9,150 nt of DNA, from contig JBOGEB010000173.1 of the NCBI GenBank assembly GCA_050743125.1, forward strand, positions 1 to 9,150, given 5' to 3'. Source of the DNA: JBOGEB01 sp050743125. Its GTDB lineage: Bacteria; Actinomycetota; Nitriliruptoria; Euzebyales; Egibacteraceae. How positions within the stretch are numbered: position 1 is the first letter of the stretch; every line of letters begins with the position of its first letter. The position numbers and the translations under genes are program-made. Below, piece by piece: positions 1 through 7,752 of the stretch. Below the pieces are notes generated by a model. The model was not told the origin of the DNA. It saw nothing but the letters and a program-made list of their open reading frames with translations, and did no database searches.

Positions 1-3000
1 CCGGGTGTTGCTGCCGCGTTGCGTGCGGTGTCACGCGCGGTCACCGTGGTGCTCAGCGACGACGGCAGCCCAAGCGTGACGCTGCTGGTGGACGGTGAGC
101 GCCAGGCGTCAGCCGAGGGGGTGAGGCTGCCATCGGGGTTGGACCTGGGCGAGGCGAGGACCCCGCCGCTGCTGGGCGAGCTGGGACGACGAATGCGCGG
201 GGTCGTCTTCCCCGGTGAGGTCGGCACCGCCCTTGACACATTGCTCGACGGGTTGGACACGGCCACGGTGGCGGATGTCCGCATCGTCGCGCCCGACCCC
301 GTGGTGGCGCTCCCGTTCGAGGCGGCGCTGCTGCCGGGCGGCAGGGCGCCGGTGCTGGTGCCGGCGGTGCGGATGTGGCGCACGTTGGCCGGCGTCGATG
401 CTCAGCCGCCGCCGCCTGCGCCCGGCCCGTTGAAGATCTTGGTGGCGGTGGGCGCGCCCGACGAGGGCCAGACCCCGAACGTGCCGTTGGACATCGAGGC
501 CGAGATGGGCTCGATCCTGGACGCGGTGGACACGGCGGTCCGCGAGGGGCGGGCTCAGGTGCGGATCCTCGAGGTGGCGCATCCGGCGACGATCCGCCAG
601 GCGTTGGCCGAGGACGACTACCACGTGCTGCACGTGTCGGGGCACGGCAGCGCCGACGGCATCGAGCTGGAGGACGAGGACGGCCGGGCCGTGGCGGTGT
701 CCGCCGCTGATCTGGCCGCCTGCCTCCACGACAGCGGGAAGGTCGTGCCGCTGGTGGTCGTGTCGTCATGCGCCGGTGGCGGCAGCGTCAGGGGGTTGGC
801 GTTCCACCTGCACCGCCTTGGGGTGTCGCGGGTCGTCGCGATGCAGGCCCCGGTGACCGACCGCTACGCGACCGAGCTGGCGACCGTGCTGTACCGCGAG
901 CTGTCGACCCCGCCGTGGCCGCGCGCCGGGGTGGCGTTGGCGGCCGCTCGGCGGGAGGTGGAGACGGCCAGGCAGCAAGACCCGGCCGCGGCGGGCCGGC
1001 CCGAGTGGGCCGTCCCCACGCTGCTGTTGACCGGCGAGGACGCGCCGTTGGTGGACAGCGACCTGCCGCAGGTGAGCCTGCGTCGCCCGCCGGTGCATGC
1101 GGTGGACGGGCCGGTCCCGGTGGTGAGGGTCCGTGACCTGATCGGGCGACGGGCGCAGCTGCGCACGACGCTGCGGGCGGTCCGTGGGGATCGGCGATTC
1201 GGAGCCGACCACGGGGACGTCGCCGGCGTGGCGCTCACCGGCATCGGCGGGGTGGGCAAGAGCACGATCGCCGGGCGGGCGATGGCCCGTCTGAGCGAGG
1301 ACGGCTGGGTGTGCTCGGCCACGCAGGGGGTGTGGAGCCTGGAGGAGGTCTGCCGCGCGCTGCAGGTCGACCTGGCGGCGTCGGACTCGGCGTGGGCGCA
1401 GCAGCTACGGGTGGGGCTGCATGCGGCCGACGACGACCGGTCCCGGCTCGACCTGTTGGAGCGTGCGCTGCGCCAGCATCGGCTGGCGTTGGTGTTCGAC
1501 AACTTCGAGGACAACCTCACCAGCGACGGCCGGGCTTGGCTGCACGAGGCGACCGCGGCGGTGTTCGGGGGGCTGGTCGACGCCTGCCACGTCGGCAAGC
1601 TCGTGGTCACCTGCCGCTACCCGATCCCGGGGCTGATCCACGCGCTGCACCAGGTGCCGGTCGGGCCGCTGAGCGTGGCGGAGACACGGCGGCTGTTTTG
1701 GCGTTTGGACGGTCTGCGCCGGCTGGACCGCGAGGACGTGGCGTTGGTCGGCTCGCTGATCGGTGGGCATCCGCGGGTGCTCGAGCTGCTCGACGCGCTG
1801 TTGCGCCGGGGAGCCAGCGTGGGGCGGGTGCGGCCGAAGCTGCATGCGCTCGCCCGGGCTGAGGGCATCGACCCGAGCGAGGACCGGGACGTGGCCGCTG
1901 CCGTGAGCGACGCGGTGCGTCTGGGCGCTCGTGACATCGTGCTCGACGAGCTGCTGGACGCCCTCGACGAGGAGGAGCGGGCGGTGCTGTTGCAGGTGGC
2001 GGTGTCGAGCCTGCCGGTGCCATCCGAGGACCTGGCGGGTGCGCTCACCGAGGCGAGGATCCCGGCTGAGACGGTGGAGGGGGCGGCGGGACGGCTGGCG
2101 GACCTGTCCCTGCTCGTCCGGGCCGAGGGGGGGCTGTGGGTGCACCGGTGGACCGCCGAGGCGCTACGGCAACACCAGTCAGACGACGACTACCGCAGGC
2201 GCTGCCGCCAGGCGGGGGAGCTGCGGGTCAGGCGGATCCGGTCGGCGTCCCGGGATGCCGCCGAGTGGGTCGAGGCGACGGAGAACTTCCTGGCAGCCGA
2301 CTGTTTCGATGACGCTGCGGACGTGGCTGTCACAGTCGCGGACTTCCTGGCCCGCACATCGACCTTGGGGCTGTTGAGCTTCGCGCGGCGGGTTCGTCTC
2401 GCCCTGCCGGCCGGCCACAGCGCGTACAAGAACGTCGCCGACCATGAAGCCCAAGCGCTGCTCGCGCTGGGCTTTACTGGCGCCGCGGTCGAGCGTTACG
2501 CCGAGCTGGTGCGAGACCACCAGCGGCTGGCTGAGGCGGAGCCTGACCGCGCTGACCTTCAACGCGGCCTGTCGGTCTGCTACGAACGGCTCGCCGATCT
2601 CGCGGTCGCGTCCGGCCAGGGCGGCCAGGCCTGCGGCCTGTACGCCCAGAGCCTGCAGATCGTCCAGCGGCTGGCTGAGGCGGAGCCTGACCGCGCTGAC
2701 CTTCAACGCGGCCTGTCGGTCTGCTACGAACGGCTCGCCGATCTCGCGGTCGCGTCCGGCCAGGGCGGCCAGGCCCGCGGCCTGTACGCCCAGAGCCTGC
2801 AGATCGTCCAGCGGCTGGCTGAGGCGGAGCCTGACCGCGCTGACCTTCAACGCGGCCTGTCGGTCTCCTACAACCGACTGGCCGCGTACTTCGCCGGCAC
2901 GGGTGACCTCCCGACGGCCCTGCGGTACTTCGCGGCGGACCTGGAGATCGCGCGCCGGCTCTTCGAGCTGCAGCCCGAAAGCGCGGAGGCGGCGGTCGAC

Positions 3001-3159
3001 GTGGCGACCTCTCTGGAGCAAATCGCCCGCGTCGAACCCGACCCCGAGCCACGGCTCGCGGAAGCCCGAATGATCCTGGAGCGCCTTCGATCCGAGGGGC
3101 AGCTGCCACCGCGCTGGGAGGCGCTGCTCGCCAGATTGACCGGCGGGGACGAGTCCTGA
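1..3159 (+). CDS. CHAT protease - STAND NTPase - TPR protein (5' end beyond window)
   Basis: Predicted cytoplasmic signal-triggered protease. The frame is open to position 1; the first in-window start is a TTG at 19 with no clear ribosome site, so the true start is probably upstream. Residues below count from that TTG (1,046 aa). Residues ~30-340 are a CHAT (caspase-like) domain with both expected catalytic residues: His209 in HVSGHG and Cys251 in SSCAGG. From ~370 a STAND/NB-ARC-like NTPase begins with an IGRRAQL lead-in, P-loop GIGGVGKST at 408-416, Walker B LVFDNFED around Asp494, a TCR sensor at 531-533 and a GGHP motif at 582-585. A winged-helix-like segment (~639-715) precedes C-terminal TPR-like helices (~745-1000), including two nearly identical 48-residue units. 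By family knowledge, the TPR would sense a ligand, the NTPase would oligomerise, and CHAT would cleave a partner protein. Ligand and substrate are unknown. No frameshift is visible. Confidence 0.9.
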   Translation, partial: PGVAAALRAVSRAVTVVLSDDGSPSVTLLVDGERQASAEGVRLPSGLDLGEARTPPLLGELGRRMRGVVFPGEVGTALDTLLDGLDTATVADVRIVAPDPVVALPFEAALLPGGRAPVLVPAVRMWRTLAGVDAQPPPPAPGPLKILVAVGAPDEGQTPNVPLDIEAEMGSILDAVDTAVREGRAQVRILEVAHPATIRQALAEDDYHVLHVSGHGSADGIELEDEDGRAVAVSAADLAACLHDSGKVVPLVVVSSCAGGGSVRGLAFHLHRLGVSRVVAMQAPVTDRYATELATVLYRELSTPPWPRAGVALAAARREVETARQQDPAAAGRPEWAVPTLLLTGEDAPLVDSDLPQVSLRRPPVHAVDGPVPVVRVRDLIGRRAQLRTTLRAVRGDRRFGADHGDVAGVALTGIGGVGKSTIAGRAMARLSEDGWVCSATQGVWSLEEVCRALQVDLAASDSAWAQQLRVGLHAADDDRSRLDLLERALRQHRLALVFDNFEDNLTSDGRAWLHEATAAVFGGLVDACHVGKLVVTCRYPIPGLIHALHQVPVGPLSVAETRRLFWRLDGLRRLDREDVALVGSLIGGHPRVLELLDALLRRGASVGRVRPKLHALARAEGIDPSEDRDVAAAVSDAVRLGARDIVLDELLDALDEEERAVLLQVAVSSLPVPSEDLAGALTEARIPAETVEGAAGRLADLSLLVRAEGGLWVHRWTAEALRQHQSDDDYRRRCRQAGELRVRRIRSASRDAAEWVEATENFLAADCFDDAADVAVTVADFLARTSTLGLLSFARRVRLALPAGHSAYKNVADHEAQALLALGFTGAAVERYAELVRDHQRLAEAEPDRADLQRGLSVCYERLADLAVASGQGGQACGLYAQSLQIVQRLAEAEPDRADLQRGLSVCYERLADLAVASGQGGQARGLYAQSLQIVQRLAEAEPDRADLQRGLSVSYNRLAAYFAGTGDLPTALRYFAADLEIARRLFELQPESAEAAVDVATSLEQIARVEPDPEPRLAEARMILERLRSEGQLPPRWEALLARLTGGDES
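2521..2866 (+). repeat. 144-bp in-frame tandem duplication in the TPR region
   Basis: Two full copies (2521-2664 and 2665-2808) differ at one base: T at 2632 versus C at 2776, giving Cys versus Arg. The first 58 bp of a third copy (2809-2866) are identical, after which the sequence diverges. Each unit encodes 48 residues starting QRLAEAEPDRADLQRGLS, so the frame is kept. Near-perfect identity including synonymous sites points to very recent duplication or ongoing conversion. Mis-assembly of a longer array is possible, because a short-read assembler could collapse or misplace copies. Confidence 0.95.
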
Positions 3160-3190
3160 CCAACTGCCGCGAGGCACAGACCCCCCGCCT

Positions 3191-3260
3191 TCACGGCTGG
3201 GCCTGCCGCTCTGGGGCCAACGCCGCGGTCAGCTCGCGCCGGTCCTGCTCCAACGCCGTC
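3191..3260 (-). CDS. C-terminal tail of an unknown gene running into the gap
   Basis: On the minus strand, reading out of the N gap, 22 codons run to a TGA at 3193-3191 and encode a charged helical-looking tail that starts TALEQDRRELTAALAP. All but one codon end in G or C, as in the real genes here, whereas the other reading frames give Cys/Ser/Arg-rich sequence. The gene would converge on the CHAT gene, with 31 bp between the stop codons. The family cannot be recognised from so little, and the rest lies in the gap. It could be chance. Confidence 0.4.
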
Positions 3261-3360
3261 NNNNNNNNNNNNNNNNNNNNNNNNNNNNNNNNNNNNNNNN
3301 NNNNNNNNNNNNNNNNNNNNNNNNNNNNNNNNNNNNNNNNNNNNNNNNNNNNNNNNNNNN
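3261..3360. other. Assembly gap (100 N)
   Basis: Exactly 100 undetermined bases, a customary placeholder for a scaffold gap of unknown size. Real missing sequence may be much longer or shorter. The ends of at least one gene (minus-strand tail at 3191-3260), and perhaps the start of the TPR-like gene at 3557, fall inside it. Any reading frame that crosses the N run is meaningless. Confidence 0.98.
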
Positions 3361-3541
3361 GGGCGAACTGCAGGCCGCGACCGGCAGATGCTGTCCCGGC
3401 CGGAGGACGGCAGCGCCACCACGGCCAGCTCGGACACGCTGCGCCGCCCTCGCTCCGCTGCCGGACGACGACCTCCGCCGGCTGCTGAGGGGCAGGACGC
3501 CACCGGCGGAGCTGGCTAGGCTGGCGCGGGAAGGACCCCCC
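3361..3541 (+). other. Gap-flanking segment, possible upstream coding sequence of the TPR-like gene
   Basis: No complete gene is visible. The frame of the GTG at 3557 stays open back to the gap edge (65 codons without a stop), and from about 3440 its third positions are strongly G/C, reading PDDDLRRLLRGRTPPAELAR. Before ~3440 the best-biased plus frame is a different one (RQMLSRPEDGSATTASSD); the two join if one C is removed from the CCC run near 3446-3450. The same wobble positions also allow a minus-strand reading from a GTG at 3437 (SELAVVALPSSGRDS). Strand and product are unresolved. This may be the tail of an HTH or linker region belonging to the downstream protein. Confidence 0.35.
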
Positions 3542-3550
3542 AAGAAGGAG
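3542..3550 (+). promoter_or_regulatory. Ribosome binding site supporting the GTG start at 3557
   Basis: AAGAAGGAG lies six bases before the GTG at 3557. It is the best Shine-Dalgarno match in the window and favours a start there. It does not exclude an upstream start, because the same frame is open through it (Lys-Lys-Glu). Confidence 0.65.
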
Positions 3551-3556
3551 TCCCCC

Positions 3557-4441
3557 GTGGACCGTGGCGAGTTCAACAAGGCCACCCTGGCGGGAGTGGC
3601 CGCCGCGCTGCTGTCCCCACTGCCAGCCTCCCGCCGGGAGCCGGTCGGCCCCGACCTGTACCGCCTGTACCTGACGAAGCCGCCGGTCGAGCTGATGCCG
3701 TACGCGCGGCTGCACGCCGCCCAGGCGGAGTCCCACGACGCGCGCTGCTTCGCGGGGTGGCTCGCCTACCTGATGGACAACCGCGGCGAGGCGCGCGCGT
3801 ACTTCACCCACGCCCTCGACACCGCCGCGGACGACCGCCAGGCCGCGCAGGCGCTGACCTGCCTGTCGTACGTGCACCGGGGGACCCCGACCGGACTGGC
3901 GCGCGCCGAGGAGGCGGACGCCCGAGCCGTCTCGGCGGACGCGTGGACACGCCTGTGGGCGAAGCTGCAGCTGGCCTCAGAGAGCGCGTCCGCCGGCAAA
4001 CCAGCGGCCTGCCATGCGGCGATGGGGGACGCGGCGCGGCTGCTCGACCGGGCCGAGCCCGGCGGCGAGGGGTTCCTCTCACCCGCCGCCAAGTTCCGTG
4101 GCTGGGACGAGGCGTACCTGGCCGGCGCACGTGGCGGTTGCCACATACGGCTCGGCGACGGACGGATCGCGCTGGCCGAGCTGAAGGATGCGGCCGCCGC
4201 GAAGACCACCGTGCACCTGGCCGCTTTTCATCTGGTGCACCGCGGATCCGCATGGGCGCTGGTCGGCGAGCCGGAGCCGGCAAGCGACGCGCTGGGCCGC
4301 GCGCTCGACGGAGCGTTGGCCACCGGCTACGAGCAGGGGATCCGCCGCGTCCTGGAGGCGCGCACCCGGTTGCCCAAGGAGTGGAACCCGCTGGCCTGCG
4401 TGCACGCCCTCGACGAGCGCCTGCGCCTGGCCGCCCGGTGA
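3557..4441 (+). CDS. TPR-like protein resembling the C-terminal domain of actinobacterial XRE regulators
   Basis: 294 residues from GTG, ending in TGA at 4439-4441. The start VDRGEFNKATLAGVAAALL is not a convincing export signal: there is no twin arginine and no cleavage site. It resembles the linker that follows the HTH in many actinobacterial XRE-family regulators. Residues ~55-280 are Ala-rich helix pairs of TPR type, e.g. FAGWLAYLMDNRGEARAYF, a pattern typical of the ligand or peptide-sensing half of those regulators. No HTH is visible in the sequence shown, so either the HTH lies upstream at the gap or this is an HTH-less relative. It points the same way as the CHAT gene but is separated from it by the gap and a minus-strand tail, so co-transcription is doubtful. 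Codon bias is normal and the frame intact. Function beyond a protein-interaction or sensing role is not assigned. Confidence 0.8.
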   Translation: MDRGEFNKATLAGVAAALLSPLPASRREPVGPDLYRLYLTKPPVELMPYARLHAAQAESHDARCFAGWLAYLMDNRGEARAYFTHALDTAADDRQAAQALTCLSYVHRGTPTGLARAEEADARAVSADAWTRLWAKLQLASESASAGKPAACHAAMGDAARLLDRAEPGGEGFLSPAAKFRGWDEAYLAGARGGCHIRLGDGRIALAELKDAAAAKTTVHLAAFHLVHRGSAWALVGEPEPASDALGRALDGALATGYEQGIRRVLEARTRLPKEWNPLACVHALDERLRLAAR

Positions 4442-4467
4442 CAATCCCGGTGACGATTACGGAGCAA

Positions 4468-4504
4468 GGCCGGTCACCGCACGACGGCGTGCTCGCCGCC
4501 GGCC
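4468..4504. terminator. GC-rich hairpin between convergent genes, candidate terminator
   Basis: The 84 bp between the stops of the TPR-like gene and the minus-strand PBP-domain gene hold nested inverted repeats: outer arms GGCCGG (4468-4473) and CCGGCC (4499-4504), inner arms CGGCG (4485-4489) and CGCCG (4494-4498) with a TGCT loop. A second pair, CGGTGAC (4448-4454) and GTCACCG (4473-4479), overlaps it. There is no T tract, which is common for actinobacterial terminators, so assignment rests on position and pairing only. Confidence 0.4.
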
Positions 4505-4525
4505 AGGTCGCGGCTCGGGCGTCCT

Positions 4526-5944
4526 TCACGCACCCGCGGGAGAGGTGAACGGCGCTCCCCGCGGTGCGATGAGCTTGGCGAAGCCCACGGTGCCGTCCGG
4601 TTTCAGCTCGAGGATCGCGACGGCCTTGTCGACGGGGTTGCCGTTGCCGTCGAAGGAGAGCCAGCCGCTCGCACCAGGCACCGCATTCAGGTCGTGGAGC
4701 TGGCCCAGCGCTTGGATCACCTGTCCTAGGGTAAGCGGGTCGGTGGAGAGGTCCCGCTGGCCGGTGGCGTCCCAGATCGCCTGCACCGCGGTGACCACGG
4801 CGTCGTGGGCCATGATGGCGCTGCCGTCGTCGAGCGACCCGCCGGGGAACAAGCTGGTGAAGCAGTCCGCACAGTCCTGCTGGAAGTACCTGGTCGCCTC
4901 GGGAGAGAACGACGTTGGCGAGGCGGCCCACGCGCTGGGATGGGCGAGTGTCCCGTACCTGAGGGTCACGTTGGCGGATCCGATCCGCCGCTCCCATTCG
5001 CCCTCAGGCAGCGACTGAACCCAGTTGGCTGTGTGCACCGCGGAGTTGCCCGTCACGACTTTGATACGGAAGTCCAGGCAGGGACGCCCCGGCAGCGCCT
5101 CGAGGAAGGACTGCAGCACGCTGCCACCACGGCCTGCGAAGTAGACGACGTCGGGCCGCTTCACGCAGACGTTCGGCATCATCTGCGCGAAGGCGTTGGC
5201 GACTCCGCCCAGCGACGAGTCGTAGCGCTCGGGCTCGATCAGGGTGTGCGTGGGGTCGGGGAACTCGGCGGTGAACGCCTCGCCGAGGGTTCTGACGTAC
5301 AGATCCTCCTTATTGGTGTCCTGGATGAGCAGCGCCCGCTGATCGTCTGGCTTCAGGTAGGCGACCGTGGCCTTGACCTGGTCGCTGTTGGTGGCTGACG
5401 CCCGCACCAGGCCTCTGACCCGCTGCTCCTCCGGCACGAGGCTGAAACTGTCGGCGGTAAGGGTCGAGGCGATCATCGGCATCCGGTGATCGGCCTGCTC
5501 CGTGATCGCCTGTCGCGTCGCCTCAAAGCTGCGCCCCAGGCCGGCGACCGCCACCAGCCGGTCGGGAGCGCCGGCCTTGCCCAACAGCTGTGTGACGACC
5601 GGCTTCCACTGCTCGTTCTCCTTACCAGCGTTGGCCACGAGCAGGCGGATCAGCGGCTGTCTTCCCACGGCGCGGTTGACCCGACGTTGCGCGAGGTAGG
5701 CGCCCTGGAGCTGATGGCGCAACCCAACGCTGGCCGGGTCTTTCTGGTCGAGCGCAATCCAGTAGGCGACGCTCACGGAGGGCTTGTCCGTCTGCTGTGA
5801 GACCCAGCGGTTCTCCTCACTGATCTTCCCCATCACCGCGGCCAGGTCCGGCGTGAACTCGAAGTCGCCGTCGGTCACGCCGATGCACTCTTGCGCGTAG
5901 TGCTCCACGCCCGGCGCGCAGTCGTCGATGCGCGGCACACCCAC
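4526..5944 (-). CDS. Type 1 periplasmic-binding-protein-like domain (C-terminal half of the NTPase-PBP gene)
   Basis: About 470 residues, usually annotated as ABC transporter substrate-binding (Leu/Ile/Val-binding-like) protein. The lead-in has two cysteines and an ECIGVTDG motif, seen in a family of large actinobacterial proteins. Then come typical type 1 PBP elements in order: AVAGLGRSFEATRQAI, PMIASTLTADSF, GLVRASATNSDQV, ALLIQDTNKEDLY, DVVYFAGRGGS, AHDAVVTAVQAIWDA, and a closing GASGWLSFDGNGNP. It probably binds a small ligand. No signal peptide, lipobox or membrane helix precedes it, and the frame joins upstream to the NTPase-encoding frame if one C of the CCC run at 5947-5945 is removed. 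It is therefore read as the sensor half of a fusion, not a free transporter component. No permease or transporter ATPase gene lies nearby. The GTG at 5944 is only the first codon after the frame break, not a claimed start. Confidence 0.8.
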   Translation of the reverse strand: MGVPRIDDCAPGVEHYAQECIGVTDGDFEFTPDLAAVMGKISEENRWVSQQTDKPSVSVAYWIALDQKDPASVGLRHQLQGAYLAQRRVNRAVGRQPLIRLLVANAGKENEQWKPVVTQLLGKAGAPDRLVAVAGLGRSFEATRQAITEQADHRMPMIASTLTADSFSLVPEEQRVRGLVRASATNSDQVKATVAYLKPDDQRALLIQDTNKEDLYVRTLGEAFTAEFPDPTHTLIEPERYDSSLGGVANAFAQMMPNVCVKRPDVVYFAGRGGSVLQSFLEALPGRPCLDFRIKVVTGNSAVHTANWVQSLPEGEWERRIGSANVTLRYGTLAHPSAWAASPTSFSPEATRYFQQDCADCFTSLFPGGSLDDGSAIMAHDAVVTAVQAIWDATGQRDLSTDPLTLGQVIQALGQLHDLNAVPGASGWLSFDGNGNPVDKAVAILELKPDGTVGFAKLIAPRGAPFTSPAGA

Positions 5945-5945
5945 G

Positions 5946-7600
5946 GGTGCGGTAGCGGTTCGCCTCGCCGAGCAGCACGTCGCGGTTGGATCCCGCGCGG
6001 CGCGCAAGCAGCTCGAGGTCGGCGGCGATCCCCAGGTCCAGGGTCCGGCCCGGGTCACCGAGCGGATCAGCGCCGATCCACAGGGCGGCGACGAGCCGGG
6101 CCAGCGGCTCGAGGTCAGCGACGGCGACGGACGTGAGCTCCTCGACGTGCTCACGGGGGGTCTGGACAGCGGGCCCGGCGAGCCGTGGTGCCGCGGCGAT
6201 GGTGTGCAGCTCCGCCGACCACGACACCTTGTCCGCCGCCGCGAATCTGGCGTCGAGGTGCGCCGCGACCGGCGCGAGCTCGCCGAGGGCCAACGTGTGG
6301 TACATCGTCTGGGTGCTGTCGTGGTCCTCGTCCTCGTCGCAGCTGCGCAGCCTGCGGTGCACGGCCTGCCAACGGTCAGGGTCGTTCGCGGCGCGCCCTG
6401 CCAGGGCGTGGAGGAGGACACGGCGCAGGAACGGATGCAGCGCAGAGCCGCACAGGTCGGTGGAGCAGAACCCATTCAGCCTCCCGGCCTCCCTGCCGAG
6501 CGTCTGCAGGCGTGACGGGCTGCTGAGGTCCGAAGCCGTAGAACAGGTGATCAGGGCTTGCCGAAGCTCGGACGGCGTACCCCGAAGCAGCCGGTCGATG
6601 GCACCGTCGCCCAGCGTCCGGTCGGGATGGTCGGGATCTGGCCAGTCGAGGACGCCGCGCAGGTCCACGGCCTGCGCGCCGACGCGCTCGACGGCCGTGG
6701 CGACCGCACGCAGCACGAGGCAAACGCTCCACAGGTGCCCATGGGTGAGCCGGTGGGCGAACGCGGCGGCGTGTGGCACGGCGGCGGCCCTCGGCCACCG
6801 CAGCGTCACCAGGACCTCGAGGAACGCCTGGCCGGCGGGCGAGTCGGCGTTGTCGATCAGCGCCACGCCGTTCCCGGTGCGCTGCCGCGCGCGCAGTCCT
6901 TTGGTGAACGCGTCGCGCAGGTCAGCGAGGAACGCGGCGCAGAGCACCTCGTCGACCTGGGCGAGCGCCTGCGGAGTCTGTTTGACCTCCAACGCGTTGA
7001 GCTCGACAAGCGCGTCCAGCGGGTCCGGGAACGTCAGGCCCAACGCCTCTCGGTACCACCTGAAGCCGGGACCGCGCAGGACCCTGACGGTTGGGATCGC
7101 CGCCCTGATGCCGTAAAGCGCGAGACCGAGAACCGTCCTGATGCCACCGGGGGCCTCGTCGAGCAGGATGTCGCTGATCTCGCGGACCTTGGTCATCAGG
7201 TTGCGGCTGTTGTCGAGGAGACCTCTCAGGTCCTTGCGCGCCTGCTCACGGTCGTACCGATCGATGGCGCTGCGAGTCACGACCAGGCCGAGCAGGAGGC
7301 GTGGGAACCGCAGCCGGCCGAACTGTTTGACACGGTTGCTGAGCCCGTAGGCCAGATGAGCGGCGACCTCGTGCGGTCGCTCGGCGCGCGCCTCCAGATC
7401 TTGGCGGACGCATGGCCTGACGCCGGAGCGCGCCGCTCGACCTCGCGCAGCAGCACCGTCTTCCCGCTGCCATGGATGCCCAGCAGCAGAATCACCGGCA
7501 GATCGCGGCGACGTCGGTCTGGCGGAGGGTCCAGGCAGCCTCGGATCAGCTGCTCGACGACGATCCCACGGCTTGGCAGCTCCACCATGCGGTCGACCAT
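5946..7600 (-). CDS. P-loop NTPase, N-terminal half of the NTPase-PBP gene (frameshifted)
   Basis: About 550 residues. From ATG at 7600: an ELPSRG lead-in, then P-loop LGIHGSGKTVLL (Gly41-Thr48; bases 7480-7457). Near 7403-7397 one base seems to be missing: before it the coding frame carries the P-loop, after it a different frame carries EARAERPHEVAAHLAYGLSN and then FGRLRFPRLLLGL. The second frame continues with charged helical sequence, a possible Walker B VALIDNAD, and a long helical region up to LLGEANRYRT at 5946, where the frame shifts again into the PBP domain. I read it as a STAND/AAA-like switch whose output or input is coupled to the PBP fold; the NTPase subfamily is not resolved. 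Start choice is uncertain: a TTG at 7627 and ATG at 7588 are in the same frame. GGGACGGGG sits three bases before the ATG at 7600. Frames are disrupted either by sequencing error or by decay. Confidence 0.7.
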
Positions 7601-7752
7601 GAACCCCGTCCCGTGCAGGGGCCACAACCTGCCCCTATCAACACCGCAACCCGCGTGGTTGAAAACTTTCGCTCACAGAATACGCGACGGTGGAGTATCT
7701 GCGCTCAACGGTTGTCGTTTTGCCCGGCGCCTGAAGGAGCGGCGCGCCCTCA
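7601..7752 (-). promoter_or_regulatory. Leader of the NTPase-PBP gene, with a hairpin at 7617-7636
   Basis: This 152-bp interval separates the Calx-beta stop from the NTPase ATG. It contains an AT-richer island (about 7655-7725) that would suit a promoter, but no convincing -35/-10 pair with normal spacing is seen; TATTCT is present, with TTGAGC 20 bp before it, which is too far. AGGGGC (7617-7622) and GCCCCT (7631-7636) form a six-base-pair hairpin. In the transcript it would sequester the AGGGG ribosome-site-like sequence and the alternative TTG start at 7627. Functional meaning is speculative. Confidence 0.25.

Noticed and set aside
2521..2866. CRISPR array from the spaced repeats
   Set aside because: Copies are 144 bp, directly adjacent without spacers, in frame and translated as TPR units; the 129-bp WD40 repeats are likewise coding.
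2179..3177. Long minus-strand open frame opposite the CHAT gene's TPR region
   Set aside because: It mirrors the 144-bp repeats and is open only because of codon bias on the plus strand; the plus-strand frame has clear domains.
3191..3877. Minus-strand frame crossing the N gap
   Set aside because: The gap length is unknown, so the frame on one side cannot be joined to the other; only the 3191-3260 tail is kept as a candidate.
1..4441. Gasdermin or type III-E CRISPR partner for the CHAT-TPR protein
   Set aside because: No such protein can be recognised in the sequence shown; the TPR-like neighbour does not resemble either.
4188..5018. Plus-strand frame spanning the TPR-like gene end and the PBP gene end
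   Set aside because: It overlaps two well-supported genes on opposite strands and has Arg/Pro/Trp-rich shadow-frame composition.
4526..7600. Programmed ribosomal frameshifting to make the NTPase-PBP protein
   Set aside because: Two shifts in opposite directions at sites without slippery heptamers, plus a similar extra-C error in the WD40 gene, make sequence error or decay simpler.
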